From positions 1 through 40,598 of the forward strand of contig CAKKTI010000025.1 of assembly GCA_920105805.1 (NCBI GenBank): a stretch of 40,598 nucleotides of DNA. Reading direction: 5' to 3'. How positions within the stretch are numbered: position 1 is the first letter of the stretch; each line of letters opens with the position of its first letter. The stretch comes from Condylostoma magnum. Its lineage: Eukaryota > Ciliophora > Heterotrichea > Heterotrichida > Condylostomatidae. Below the pieces are notes generated by a model. The model was not told the origin of the DNA and did no database searches. It worked only from the letters and a program-made list of their open reading frames with translations. Below, in pieces: positions 1-13,253 of this stretch. The position numbers were made by a program, and so were the translations under genes.

Positions 1-1245
1 TATGTTGTTTAGGGCCACGAAATGCTAATGGATGAGATGAAAAAGCCATTGGACGGAAGGCCTACTGAGTATTAGGTGATTAATAGTGCCAGTAGAGAAT
101 TCATGGAAACCTTATACCCTAATGAAAAGCCAAGTGAGATTTAATTTAGTACATAAGTAGAGGAGTTTAAACCGGATGTAATTAAAGGAGAATTGGAGGA
201 GTACCCTTAAATTACTATCTAACAGGAGGGCAATAGGTTTAAATACATACTATATAATTACCCTTAGTAACTTCAACACTTTCTTTTAAGTGAGTAAGGA
301 AAGGTTATCAAGGATCTAAGTAGTAAAACTTTACGGTTTTATGTAGATAAGGATTAAAAGGTGTTCTCTATTACTGATAATTCGGAGTAGGGTGTAAAAG
401 AAGGCTATGCTTCATTGATAAGACTGATAAATGAAGATGGTATCTTAGCATAAAATCTAACACAAACCTTCACATCAGCCAATTTCACTCATTTCCTTGC
501 TGTTGATTTGAGGAATAATGAAAGAATAACAAAATCTAGCTAAGAAGTACTGTCATCCATAAAAAACCTAAATTAAAGCTTCATTCAAACTCCTTAGTAG
601 TTTCATATAACACTAGGAATGGTCAGCATATACAATATAAATGAATTCACGGCAGCTTTACAATCATTATAGGAAAAACTATAAGAAATATCACAAAAAC
701 AGCCTTTAAAACTATTCGTAAACAAACTTGATGTATTCGGAAGGCCAGATTAATCTAGAACCTTATGATTCGGAATACAAGAAAACGATGACTTCTAAAG
801 ACTCAAACTGATTAACTTTACACTACTCCACTAACTCAAAAGCTAAAACCTCGTACAAACTAGCCACTTGTCTAAACAAAAGCTAAACATTAGTAGTTTA
901 ACAGATTTTAAACCCACCTACCATATAACAATAGCCAATACTTCTAAAGGTTAGGGACTTCAAAACAATCAACGGTAAATAAATGCAACGCAAGCTTTAG
1001 AAACATATTAAAACATATTCTTCGAGCTAGAAGTCTCCAGTATATCTCTACTAAGCCGCAACAAGCCAACCCCAGACTCAGCATACACATCGATTTTTTA
1101 AGTCGACTTGACAGGAAACTCAATACAGTAGCCCCCCAAGCAGCCTTAATACTAAGAACCATAACAAAAAGAACAGTAAAGAGGCCGTGGAGGAAGAGGT
1201 GGCAGAAGAAAGCGTAATAACTGGCGAAAAGTTAACCCGAGATAG
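1..1245 (+). CDS. ASCC1/AKAP7-like 2H phosphoesterase with RGG tail, 5' partial
   Basis: The frame is open from the first base, so the N-terminus lies outside the window; about 414 residues are visible. Residues about 80-140 look like a degenerate KH-type region. From about 160 to 320 there is a 2H phosphoesterase domain with both signature motifs, FHITLGM and YHITIAN, spaced as in the AKAP7-NLS/ASCC1 family. That family binds or processes RNA and is tied to the ASC-1 and DNA-alkylation-repair complexes. The C-terminus is Q-rich and ends in an RGRGGRGGRRKR stretch typical of RNA binding. Trp is written as both TGA (774-region) and TGG. There is no in-frame TGA before the next gene, so the stop must be TAG 1243-1245 or TAA 1255-1257. 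The Rab11 ATG follows 9 to 21 bp later in the same frame. ASCC1 itself is possible but not proven. Confidence 0.72.
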
Positions 1246-1266
1246 TCTAATTATTAATTATTCAAA

Positions 1267-1905
1267 ATGGACGGATCAGAAGACTACGACTTCCTATTTA
1301 AAGTAGTTTTAATAGGAGATTCAGGGGTAGGCAAATCAAATCTTTTATCCAGATTCACACGCAATGCGTTTAACCTAGACTCGCGCACTACTATAGGAGT
1401 TGAGTTTGATAATAAGGACTTGGTGATAGATGGACATAAGATTAAAACATAGATCTGGGACACAGCAGGATAGGAACGATATAGAGCGATTACTTCTGCG
1501 TATTATAGAGGAGCTGTGGGGGCCTTTATTGTGTATGATATATGCAAGGAATAGTCGTTCAAAAATGCTGCTAGATGGTTAGCAGAGCTACAGGATCATG
1601 CAGAGCCTAATACCTTTGTAGTCTTAATTGGAAACAAAACAGATTTAAAGCATTTAAGGGCTGTCAGGTAAGAAGATGGAGCTTAGTGGGCTTAAGAGCA
1701 GTCAATTCCTTTCATGGAAACTAGTGCTTTGGATTCTAGTAATGTGGATTAGGCATTTAGTTTTATGGTGAGCGAGATACTTAAGATGAAAAAGCAAAAA
1801 ATTACAAGGGATGGAGAGGATATTCAAATACATCAGTCAAGGAGGATTGATTTAAGGGATGAAGGATTTAAAAGTACTAAGAAGGATAAAGATAAGTGTT
1901 GTTGA
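1267..1905 (+). CDS. RAB11: Rab11-family small GTPase
   Basis: This is a complete 212-residue Rab. Residues 7-24 carry the Rab11-like lead ([18 protein letters not shown]), with the P-loop Lys at 23. Switch II reads WDTAGQERYRAIT followed by [10 protein letters not shown], the NKxD motif is GNKTD, and the G5 motif is [10 protein letters not shown], all close to Rab11. The protein ends in Cys-Cys, the geranylgeranylation site, followed directly by TGA, so TGA is certainly a stop here. Within the gene TAG and TAA stand for conserved Gln, for example the catalytic Gln of switch II, written TAG. Rab11 works on recycling endosomes, in cytokinesis and in ciliary membrane delivery. The start context is caaaATGg. 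The gene is intronless over its whole length. Confidence 0.95.
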
Positions 1906-2031
1906 GGGAATAAATTAAAATTGTGTAGTTTTTGCGTTTTTTTATAAATTGATGTATTTACTAAGAGGGTTAATATGGTAAAATTGGATGCATTTAATTC
2001 TTTGCAATGCCTTAATAAATTTTAATTTAAA

Positions 2032-5000
2032 ATGTCAAGTACAAGCGAGTTCATGTAATTTGAGCTATAAAAGGTTATAGACGATGAGGATTTCCCAAGA
2101 TCTAACTCATTCAGATAACCTAGGCCGAATATTTAAACGACTGAATTAGGAAATTTTACTATAAATGAAATTTGTGAGTAAACTGAGCAAACCCCTATTC
2201 TGAAATCTATTTTTAATGATCATTTTCTCACTCCTGCGAATTCATTCAATAATGATGTAATCTATAGAAGAATATCTAAGCGTAGGTAGAGTAAAATTAA
2301 CAGTAGTTAAAGCTGAGCTAGTGAATTAAACAAAGAATCCTTTTTATCATAGATTTCAGGACGATTTCAGTAGAATGAATATAATAGTTATAGCTCAAGC
2401 ATCCTTTAAAGAATTAATAAGTAATAGATTAAGTACGTATCTGACGACGATATCTATGAACAAAGGTAAAAATTGCTAGAAAGCTTAAAGGAAGCATTTG
2501 TTACAAATGGAGCTAAAGAAATGAAATTTATACAATTGGATAAGTTAAGTTGATATTAAAGAATTGATAGGTGGGAGTTGAAGTACATGAAGTATAAGCC
2601 AATTTTTGTATTTGTTAAACTGTTTCAAGCCTTTAGGACAATCTGTAGAGTTTTAGCTAAAAATACAGTATTTGACATATTTATAACACTAGTGATTATC
2701 ATAAATACAATAAATCTAGCAGTACTACATATAGAGGAATTAGATAGTATCTTTTTATACATATATACAATAGAAGCAGGTATGAAGCTATTGGGATTTG
2801 GATTGATTGCAGCTCATGATGCGTATTTAAGAGATAAAGGAAACATACTAGATTTTGTAGTAGTGTTGACTGGATGGCTTTCCTAGGTTACAGCAGGGAA
2901 TTTTAACCTTGAATCACTAAGAATCCTTCGTATATTAAGACCTCTTAAGTCAATTTCGTAGATTCAAGGATTAAGAATCATCTTTTAAGCTTTAGTTCAC
3001 TCCTTTAAACTACTAGCAAGCAATATAACACTAATGATCTTTTACATGTTTATTTTTGCTATAGCAGGACTGTATCTTTTTATGGGATTAACTAATAATC
3101 ATTGCTTTGATATAAGTTCTGGAAGATTTGAAAGTTAGATATGTGGGTACTGAAATTGTCCTATGGGATAAGAGTGCACTAGCAACATATTTAAAAATAG
3201 ATTTCAAAAGACATCTTATGATAATATTCTTCTAGCAATGCTTACCAATTTTTAATGCATCACATTGGGAGGTTGAACTAACGTGATGATAGATTATATG
3301 AAAGCTTTTTCACCTTTTGTAGTTTTTTTATTCATAACGATGGTTTTCCTAGGAGCATTTTTCCTTTTAAATTTAACACTAGCTGTTATTAAATTCTCGT
3401 TTACTACTGTTATGAATGAATTTAGAAATAGAATCGAGTAAAATCCTAGTCAAAAGCTACAGGAAAAATATACAGAAATTTTCAATGATTTAAAACAAAA
3501 GAGTGTTAACTTAATTGGGCCAATGAAATAAGAAGTTGATTAAAACAGCATTTAATCATCCAGTCAATAGAAAAATTTAAGCAGTTCACTCTTACTATAA
3601 AAAAATGATTAAAAAGATCAAAATGAGGAAAACTTAATGGTCAGTGCGATAAATTTAAGCAGATAGATAAATAATCTGAGTGATATTCCAGAAGTTACAA
3701 ACGATCCAACTATAAACCAGAGTAATTATGCATATCTCTCGTAGATTTCTGAGAATGATTTAAAAGATAGTATTAACTCTATGCAGGACTTGTACGAACC
3801 TGATTTTAAAAACTATTTTGAATTTGTAAAGCATCCAATATAAACAATGAATCTACAAGTTAATCAAAGTAGCAAAATTGAGTCATTTTTGGTAAACATA
3901 TTCAACTAATAACTAGAAAATCTTCTGATGCATTTGATAAACGATACTAAACTTAATGAAAAATTTAGTTATGAGTTAAGAATTATAATAATTCATCATT
4001 GTAACTAAATATTCTATATTAATGACTAGTTAATAAATAATATAAGACTAGGAGAAACTGTTAATAACTTGTATTTAAGTATAAACCCTTAATATAAGCT
4101 AGAAAATTCTTCAGTGGAAGATATAAATAAAATAGAGTAGAAGGACGAAATAATTGAATATGTTGCTTAGTATAAATATTATGAATTTTAGTACCAACTA
4201 GATAAAGACTCTATGTAATCAAATTTAACTGAATTAATTAAAAAGCATCGTTCTTTATCCCAAAAATGCTAATATAATAGGAAAAATGCATTTTTTAAGC
4301 TTATAGGAAAAGTAGAGCATTAAATATAGGACTAAGTAAGCTTAGATGTACTTTCAAATTTTGTAAAGGGGAATTGATCAGGTAAAGATTTAAATTCTAA
4401 AGATAATAACATACATTAAGCTATTATTGATAGTTTAAACAAAATGCATTTTATTTTATGAAACGATACGTTTTATATTAAAGCTGTTAAAATATAATCG
4501 AAATTGAGACAGCTAGTTCAAAGAAAATCTTTCAATAGACTAATTATTACCTTGATTCTTATTAATACTATGATTCTTACATTATATTACGATGGAATGC
4601 CTTCCGAATTAGAATTGATACTTGATATTTTTAATTATATCATTTCTTTTCTTTTCTTACTTGAGGTTATAGTTAAAACTCTGGCTTATGGCTTTTTTCC
4701 ATATTTAAGTGACCATATGAATAAACTAGACCTTGTTATCGTAATTTTAAGCATTGTGGAAATACTTTTAAGCCTTATTTCGCAGAATTAAATAAGAACC
4801 CTAAGATCAATAAGAGCTATAAGAATTACGAGAATTTTTAGATTCATTGAATCTATGAAAACAATTATGATATCAATCAGCAATTCAATGTCTAAATTTA
4901 TTTACTTAGCCTTGCTCTTATTTTTATTCATAGTCATATTTTCTTTAATAGGAATTGAAATATTTCAGAATGACTGGAAAAATAACTAAGATTTACCCAG

Positions 5001-7686
5001 AGGAAATTTTAACAGCTTTGCTAGTTCAATTTTACTAGTGTTTTAAATTTTAACGATGGATAACTGATAAAACATCCTATTTACTGGAATTGATGCTGTT
5101 GGTATTTGGGGATCACTTTATTTTATTTCGTGAATATTTATAGGAAATATAGTACTATTAAACTTATTTATTGCAATACTATTAGATATTTTTTCAGTTG
5201 AATAAGATGAAGAAGAAGAGTAAAACCTAGATATTCAAGATAGTGTAAATCCCGATACTACGAATTTAAATAAAACTAATGGTGTGGCATCTACTGTAAC
5301 TAACCTACAAAGGAGGAAAGCTAAAAGACATTCTTTGATAAATATTGCATAGGATGATGAAATAAAAAAGTATGCAAGTTAATTAAGGCGGTTTTAAGAT
5401 TAAAAGTATATAGAAAAGGAGAATCAATAATAAAATGTAAAGATGATAATACCAAAGTATATTAAGTGTAAGAGAAGTTATAATATATTTAGTAAGAATA
5501 ACACAATTAGAATTATTTGCTATAAAATGCAGAAGTCTAAATATTTTGACAGTGTAATTTTAGCTATTATTATTATGAGTACAGTGAAGCTCACATGAGA
5601 TACTTATATTATAGATGAGCCATCAGACTCCATTCAAGTTTAAATATCCTTGTATTTAGATTATCTATTCACTTTGATTTTTGTTATAGAGATGCTTATA
5701 AAGTCAATTGCTTTAGGCTTTTTCATCTAATAAGAAACTTACTTAAAAGACAATTGGAATAAAATCGACTTTTTCATTGTCATATTTTCCTTTCTAGACA
5801 TAATTCTTGCCTCTTAGAATCTAAATGTCATAAAACTACTAAGGTCTCTCAGAACTCTGCGACCTCTTAGAATGATATCCCACAACAGATCCTTAAGAAT
5901 AGTATTATTAGCTCTGTTTGAAAGTATGAAAGCTATAGCTAGCGTTGCTTTAGTTCTGTTTGCCTTTTGGCTCATTTTTGCTATAATTGGAGTTTCTATG
6001 TTCAGTGGATTATTTTACCATTGCTCTAATCCGAATTTCGATACTAAGGAAGAATGTGAGGAGCAGTAGTATTAATGAATCAACTATGATACAAATTTTG
6101 ATAATATATACTAAGCATTACTAAGTTTATTTATTGTAGGATCATTGGTCGGATGGCCTACTATAATGTACTACGCTATTGATTCTACAGAGAAGGATAA
6201 AGGTCCTAAATAAGATAATAATCTATGGGTTAGCTTGTATTTTTTGGCATTTATTCTTATAGGATCTTTCTTTTTCCTTAATTTATTCATTGCTGTTATA
6301 TTTGAAAGATTCAATCAAGTAAAAAAACACTAAAGTTCAATTGCTTTCTTATTATTAAAACCGGAATAATACTTCTGAGTTGAAATGTAAGAGTTTATTG
6401 TGAAAAGTAAAGCTTAAATGCGAGATAGAACAAGAAAATTCAATAAAATAACTTACGCTATCTTTAGATTGATAAAGAGTAAAAGATTCCAAAACTTTAT
6501 ATAGTTTTGCGTAGCATGTAATACTATTGCTATAGCATTACCTTATTACGGAGCTTCAGATCTTTATATAGAAACAATAGAAAATATTAACCTAGGATTT
6601 ACTATCATCTTTACAATTGAGTGCATCTTGAAAATAATCGGACTTACATATTAGAAATACTTTAGAAGCAAGTGGAATATAATGGATTTTATTATTGTTG
6701 TAGTATCACTACTAGATTTGCTAATAGTGTTTTTCAATCTACAAGTTATGAACAATGCTGAAATAATAAAGCTAGTAAAGGTTTTCAGAGTACTAAGATT
6801 TATAAAATTAGTCAAGAATGTTCCAAGTCTTTATAACTAAATCAAAACTTTGTCACATTCAATACCAGCAGTGCTTAATATACTAGGACTATTAGTTCTT
6901 ATTCTGTACATTTATTCAGTCTTAGGAGTGTTTTTGTTCCACGGAACTCCCCAAGGAACATTTATAAATCCTTATATGAACTTTGAAAACTTTCACTAGA
7001 ACCTACTCCTATTAATAAAAGTTTCAACTAAAGAAGAGTGGGATTTGATTATGTATGAAAGCTTTGAAAGTAATAACTAATCCCTTGTGGCTCTTTATCT
7101 AACAAGTTTTGTTATAGTTTCCAGTTTTATAATGATGAATTTATTCATTATGGTGATTGTTGATTAGTATGATGAATTCAATAACAATCCTCTTAACTGT
7201 AGAAAGATCTTTGAGTCTGATGAAATTTACTTCAGATTTCGCTGGTAATAGTACAGCAGAAGATATAAAGGCTATTTTATTCCATTTAGAGATCTGTTTG
7301 ATTTGACTAGAAGCTTAGGCTATTTCATAGGAATAACTGAGGACACTGATAATCACTAAATAATTAAATTGATATAAAAATTAGATCTAGAGGGTGATAA
7401 TAATGGATTTATATACTATAATGAAGTACTATTTGCATATTTAAAGATTAAGTACTTTGATAGGAAAATTTTAACGGATGTAGATAAGAATAAAGGAAAT
7501 ATAGTACTGAAAACTGAAAATTAAACAATAAAGAAGCTTAAACAGTTAAGATAGTCATTAAGCAAGCAAAAATATTTACCATCACGTTAACTAGGCTCGT
7601 TGGGAATCTATACATTTGTTTTATCCATGAAAATTTTAAAGGAATGGCGTATTTATGCTACAACTAAAAGAAACCTTATTAATTAG
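2032..7686 (+). CDS. Four-domain voltage-gated cation channel (CaV/NaV-like)
   Basis: An uninterrupted 1884-codon frame encodes four homologous six-TM domains, the size and layout of CaV/NaV alpha subunits. Domain I spans about residues 190-470, II 830-1065, III 1165-1425 and IV 1480-1715. S4 helices are recognisable (for example [13 protein letters not shown] in I and [11 protein letters not shown] in III). The P-loops align residue for residue with CaV: TLGGW, TMDNW, SLVGW and TKEEW, giving Gly413, Asp1010, Val1373 and Glu1668 at the selectivity ring. The pore Trp of I and II is TGA, that of III and IV is TGG. A C-terminal EF-hand-like loop ([12 protein letters not shown]) lies at about 1785. 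Ciliary Ca2+ entry is the likely role, but the ring is atypical. The stop is TAG 7684-7686, since further reading enters the antisense of the next gene. Confidence 0.9.
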
Positions 7687-8080
7687 ATAATTCTTTTCTC
7701 TTTTGTTCAATCAACGCTTCTAGTTAGTTTTTCCTGAAAATATTATCATTGAGTCTTGATTTTAATTACTCTTTGTATTATTTCAGGTTATTTCTAATAA
7801 AGTCTAAATGATCACTATGTACTCTCTCGACTTAATCCGTTTAAAACTAATTGAGTAAATCTTAATCATCATCTTCTTCTCAAGAAATGAGCTGCTCTGC
7901 CTTTCCTGTATTTAATAAATCATTAACAGCGTCTTCCTTTAGCTAAGTTTATATTAAATCAATGTTAGACTATTACCCTCTTTTTCTTTTCTTCTACTTT
8001 TGCAATACAACCTCTGGTTCTGCTTCAGTTTCATCTAATTTGAATCTTTTCTGTCTTTATGACTTTCTAAATATTTTCAT
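7679..8080 (-). CDS. Unrecognised small charged protein
   Basis: I do not recognise the family. The 133-residue protein starts MKIFRKSQRQKRFK. It has a basic patch (KQKKRKRG) near residue 32, an acidic run (WEEDDD, Trp written TGA) near 68, and a C-terminal helical, Lys/Glu/Gln-rich half. This composition fits a nuclear or spliceosome-associated protein, but no motif proves it. The coding sense is supported by its codon pattern, which the opposite strand lacks. It ends TAA-TAA at 7679-7681 and 7676-7678, overlapping the last codons of the channel gene on the other strand. Its ATG lies only 6 bp from the divergent ATG at 8087. Confidence 0.65.
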
Positions 8081-8086
8081 AATAAT

Positions 8087-9117
8087 ATGGAAAGCTATCA
8101 ATCAGAATAGGTAGTATGTAAACTTCAACCGTACCAACACATAAAGATAAATGCTCTGCTTAATGCCTTAATAGTAATATTAATGATAGCATCTTTATGC
8201 ACAAAGAATTGGTTTACTTTTAAGGTAATTTATACCCAGGACACTCATTTCTCATTAAGAGAACTAGATTTAGGCAATGACAACTGGGTGAATTTTGATA
8301 GTTTTAAAGCGATGTGTACTGAGGAGAACTTGCATGAGTATAGAGACCTAAGAGACGATTGCAATGAACTGTCCCATTTCGTATTAGGTGGTATATTGTT
8401 TATATCTTTTTCAATGCTTGGAATATTGATAAGCCTTTATAACAGTATATCAGCTGCAAGTTATGGTTGGGAGTTAAATTTACGACCATTTGAATTCATT
8501 GTAATATTTAGACAGTTTCCACATATGTTTGCTCCATTAACTTACAGTATGGCTAACTTTTTGTTCTTATTAGCTATTGGAATCAGCTTTAATGCAAATT
8601 TTCATGCGGATGCAGGGGTTTGAATTTCTTCCATTGCAGGGATTCTAAGCTATATTGTAGCAATACATTTTTACATATTTAAAAGATACCATGATTACAA
8701 AAACCCACATTTAAGATTTATTCCTTAGTAATTTACAATTCAAGACATTTTATTACTTTATTGACACTTTTTTCTAAGCTGTGCTGGACTTTTTCTTTAT
8801 GCTTGTGCAAAGCATACTGTGCTCTATATAGAATTAAATCTAGTTGATCTTGATTAGGCTCATTTCTTTCTTCTTGCAATTACTCAACTCTGTTTTCCAA
8901 TTTCCTTATACAATCCTAATAAACCAGCTACTCCTACTACGCTCTTTCAATCCTATCAACATCTCTTACTAAATCCTCTATACAAAAATTGCTAAAACAG
9001 CTTTAAAACTCTTCCTATTTCACCTTATTCAACCTTCCTTTATCAATCAACAATTTAATCTACTAGCCTACCTAATAAACCCTATGTTCTAAATGCTGAA
9101 CCTCCAACTCCAGCTTT

Positions 9118-9130
<13 letters not shown>
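8087..9130 (+). CDS. Multi-pass membrane protein, unrecognised family
   Basis: This 347-residue protein has about six hydrophobic segments, near residues 21-40, 97-119, 149-168, 182-200, 221-240 and 261-275. A polar loop of about 55 residues between the first two contains three Cys that could form disulfides, so that loop is probably luminal or extracellular. The last 70 residues are Pro/Ser/Thr-rich and probably cytosolic. TGA encodes Trp in front of segments 4 and 5. I chose the ATG at 8087 because the next Met (8183) would cut the first TM segment. The stop is TAA 9128-9130, just inside the 3' end of the convergent PP1 gene. No family assignment is possible by eye. Confidence 0.68.
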
Positions 9131-10158
<1,028 letters not shown>

Positions 10159-10244
10159 TTTGTTATTTTTATTAGCAGATTAATGGATTAAAAGAAGCTT
10201 AGGAATATAAAAGGGAGCTTATGTATGAATTAGGTTTATTAAAT

Positions 10245-10838
10245 TTACAATTCTTGCAGGTCATTTAGTAAGTCATCCACTGTTATTATTTCATTCTTCT
10301 TTTTCTTGAACTTTATAAACTTTTATTAGGGTTACTCAAAACTTGATAAAGATTATTAGAATAAGTCGATTCTGTTGCACATTGGAGTGGATACTGTCAT
10401 TGGTCGGCTGGAAAGTTCAAAATGAAGCTCAATGTCTTAGTTTTCGTTTAAATCTAAATTTATAGCCTATACTGAAGCATCTGTTTAGTCTTTATCCTCA
10501 GGATTAGATTTTTATTCTATCTCAAGATTCTCATCCTCAGAATCATCGTTTAGCACAATTTCATTCTATACTGAGTCAAAGTCAGGAATTATGAATTATC
10601 TGGGCGGAGGTCTTATAGGGGGAAGATGAGTTGTTATAATTGGGTTTGATAAGTAGGGTAAATAGCTAAATTCTGATTGGGGTAATGCATCTTCTGGAAT
10701 CTCCTCTCCCATAAAAGTATCGCAGGAGGAAGAAGGACCCATTGTAAATTCTTGATTAGAGTTTAAATTTTAGTCTGAGATTTGCTATAGATTTTCATCG
10801 ATTGATAAGTGAGTACCTTTAGTGGAAGAAATCCCCAT
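10245..10838 (-). CDS. Unknown acidic protein with N-myristoylation signal
   Basis: This 197-residue protein starts MGISSTKG, a good N-myristoylation consensus (Gly2 and Ser/Thr at 5 and 6), so membrane attachment is likely. The middle is Pro-rich (about residues 70-90) and then strongly acidic. The C-terminus has a short basic run (KFKKKKNE) followed by VDDLLNDLQEL. No folded domain is recognisable. The composition suggests a disordered adaptor. The stop is TAA at 10245-10247. The next gene on the same strand, PP1, starts 86 bp downstream. The RPMTV and FIKFKK segments near the C-terminus do not form a convincing PP1-docking RVxF motif, so a functional link to PP1 is not supported. Confidence 0.72.
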
Positions 10839-10925
10839 TATTTACAGAAAATTAGTAATAATAAATTTAGACAAAGGCTATTAAATAATACATAAGTAAC
10901 ACTAAAATTCTCTTTAATTTAAATA

Positions 10926-12506
10926 ATGGAAAAACCTATTAGTTTTGACACAGCTTTTGATTATGTGGGCAGTACAGGGCTATTTCAGATCAAGAATACA
11001 ATTGGTAATGGGCTTGTAATTCTATGTCAAACATCCTTTATTTACTCTTCCTTAGCATTTTTTACAAGTAAACCAACAATAAAGTGTGAGGAGAATCTAT
11101 AATTAGTTGACTGTGACGAATTTAAAGTCTGTAACTCAGATTAGAAATTCGTATATAATACTGATTCTTTTAGGAGCATAATCTTTGAGCTGAATCTTAT
11201 ATGTGATTATAACTATTATCATAAATTAGTGTAACATAGCTTTTTATTGGGTATTTTAGTAGGAAGCTTAATCTCTGTATTAATTGGAGATAGATATGGA
11301 AGACGTATAACAACTATTTTGATCATGTTTTATTAAATGATTTGTCTGTTCTTAATGTTTTGCAGTTTTAATGCATTATCATTTGAAATTACACTATTTT
11401 TGACATCGATTGGAATACCAAGCCTGGTTATATTGCCTGTTATCAGCCTATTAGAAATAACAACCTAGTAATTTAGAATCTATTACTTTATTCTAATGAG
11501 TACTTTTATATAATTTGGCATAGTTCTTACAAATGTGATGATTTGGCTATTCTAAGTATGAAGAGGACTTATTCTACTAGATATTTCAATACTCTTGCTA
11601 CTACTAGTACTTTATGGTAAATTAGTTAAAGAATCACCCAGATTTATAGCAGTGAATTAAGGACAATATGAAAAATCTAGATAGCTTTTTAAAAAGATTG
11701 CAAAAACTAACAAAACTTAAATGTTTAAGTAAAATTTAATTGGATAAGCTTTAAATGAGATTAAGATAAATAATCTGTATGATCAATAAGTTGAATAGCA
11801 TAGCATAGACTAATCTAGCTTTGATAATTCTGGAGAAATTTAGGAATAAGAAGAAGTTTAAGTGGTAGATTATGAGTAATTAAGTGCTATAAAATATAGT
11901 ATTGTAGATATGATCAGGGATAAAGCATCTAAGGAGCGTTTAAAAGTAATTTTACTATGGGTTTTTAATGGAATTTTACTTGCTGTGATTATCAATGAAG
12001 TATAAGTAGATAATAAAATGTACAAGAGTATTTGATTTGCTGCAATTAATGCTATAGTAATTATTATGAAAATTAAGTATTTTGATCATATGTATATTAA
12101 ATGAAGTATTGGTATATTTTAGGTGTTTGCAGTACTGTCATTAATCTTAGTAATGGTTACCGAAGACTTATGCACATTAGCAGTTATCTTTTACTATAAT
12201 TTTACTTTGATGCTGATCTATTTTACTGTAACTGTATTCCCTACTCCTGTGAGATCCAAAGGAAGTCATATTTCGATGTTCTTTATGGTTATTTTCGGCT
12301 TATTATTTAGCATTTTATAGATAAAATACTTAATTTATGTATCAGCACTATTTACTCCTTTGGGATTTTATATTATAAAAGGAATCAATAATGACATGTA
12401 AGATATTTCTGAGGAATTATGAGCTAAACAAATACAAGATTTGAATCCAGAGCAATAAAAAGATATAATTACAAGTGAGAGATTAGAAATAGTTAAAAAT
12501 GATTAA
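10926..12506 (+). CDS. MFS transporter, SLC22-like
   Basis: About 526 residues form a 12-TM major facilitator. A large loop with Cys residues (about 50-95) after TM1 is typical of SLC22 organic ion transporters. The loop between TM2 and TM3 carries the MFS signature GDRYGRR, and after TM6 there is the KESPRFI motif of the sugar/organic-cation branch. A long charged cytosolic loop separates the halves. The second half has a PTPVRSKG motif in place of the usual P-T-x-x-R. Many Gln codons in the central loop are TAA/TAG, and Trp is TGA in three TM segments. The substrate cannot be told. The stop is TAA 12504-12506 or, five codons on, TAA 12519-12521; both precede the next ATG at 12541. Confidence 0.85.
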
Positions 12507-12540
12507 GCATATATACTTTAATTACTAATAAAAGGGATTA

Positions 12541-13221
12541 ATGAAGTCAAATTCTTGTAGAAAAATCATCTAGAAGATTTTTTGTTGTTTTTGCTGTAGT
12601 AAAAGCAAATCAGAATAATACATAATTCAAACTAAAGAGTAGTAGAAGACATTGGTATTAGATTTAGATGAAACATTAGTGCATAGCTCAATAACTCCAA
12701 TTGATAATTACGACTTGCAAATTGTAAACGGTAGTACAAAGATATCTGTTTAGATTCGACCCTATCTAAATGAATTTATAGAATTTGCCTAATAATATTT
12801 CAACTTAGTAATTTTCACTGCTAGCAAATAAAGATATGCATAAGCCATTATTGAATCAATTTCTTGTCTTTCATAAATAAAATAGAGGTATTACAGGGAT
12901 AGTTGCACTAAAATAAGCGGATTTTTAGTCAAGAATTTATCTGTAATTGATAATGATACAACAAATATTGCAATCATTGATGTAATTTAAACTCAGAATC
13001 AAAAATACTCATATTTAAATAATATGGATAATGGTATCCCAATAAAAACATGAAAAGGCGACCCTGAAGACAATGAACTCTTATAATTAATTCCATTACT
13101 AAAAGAAATATACAAAAGCTAGAATATTTTCAAGCCTATTATGAAGTTTAAGCAAAATCAATCTACAAAATACTCAAATTCTTATCTAAAAACTGAAATA
13201 TTAAGTTTAACCCCAGACTAA
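12541..13221 (+). CDS. FCP/SCP-like (NLI-interacting factor) HAD phosphatase
   Basis: The protein has about 226 residues. After a Cys-rich N-terminus (IFCCFCCSK, a likely palmitoylation patch) comes the HAD phosphatase core with motif I LDLDETLVHSS at about residue 41, where the first Asp is the nucleophile. Motif II is VIFTASKQ, followed by YYRDSC, and SVIDND in the third motif region, as in SCP/Dullard-type enzymes. These remove phosphate from Ser/Thr of the RNA polymerase II tail or of lipin-type proteins. The Cys patch suggests a membrane-bound Dullard/SCP-like form. The end is uncertain: TAA 13219-13221, TAG 13228-13230, TAA 13234-13236 and TGA 13255-13257 are all in frame. The last overlaps the next ATG. 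Confidence 0.85.
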
Positions 13222-13253
13222 TTAATATAGATTTAAATGGTTATTAATAAAAT

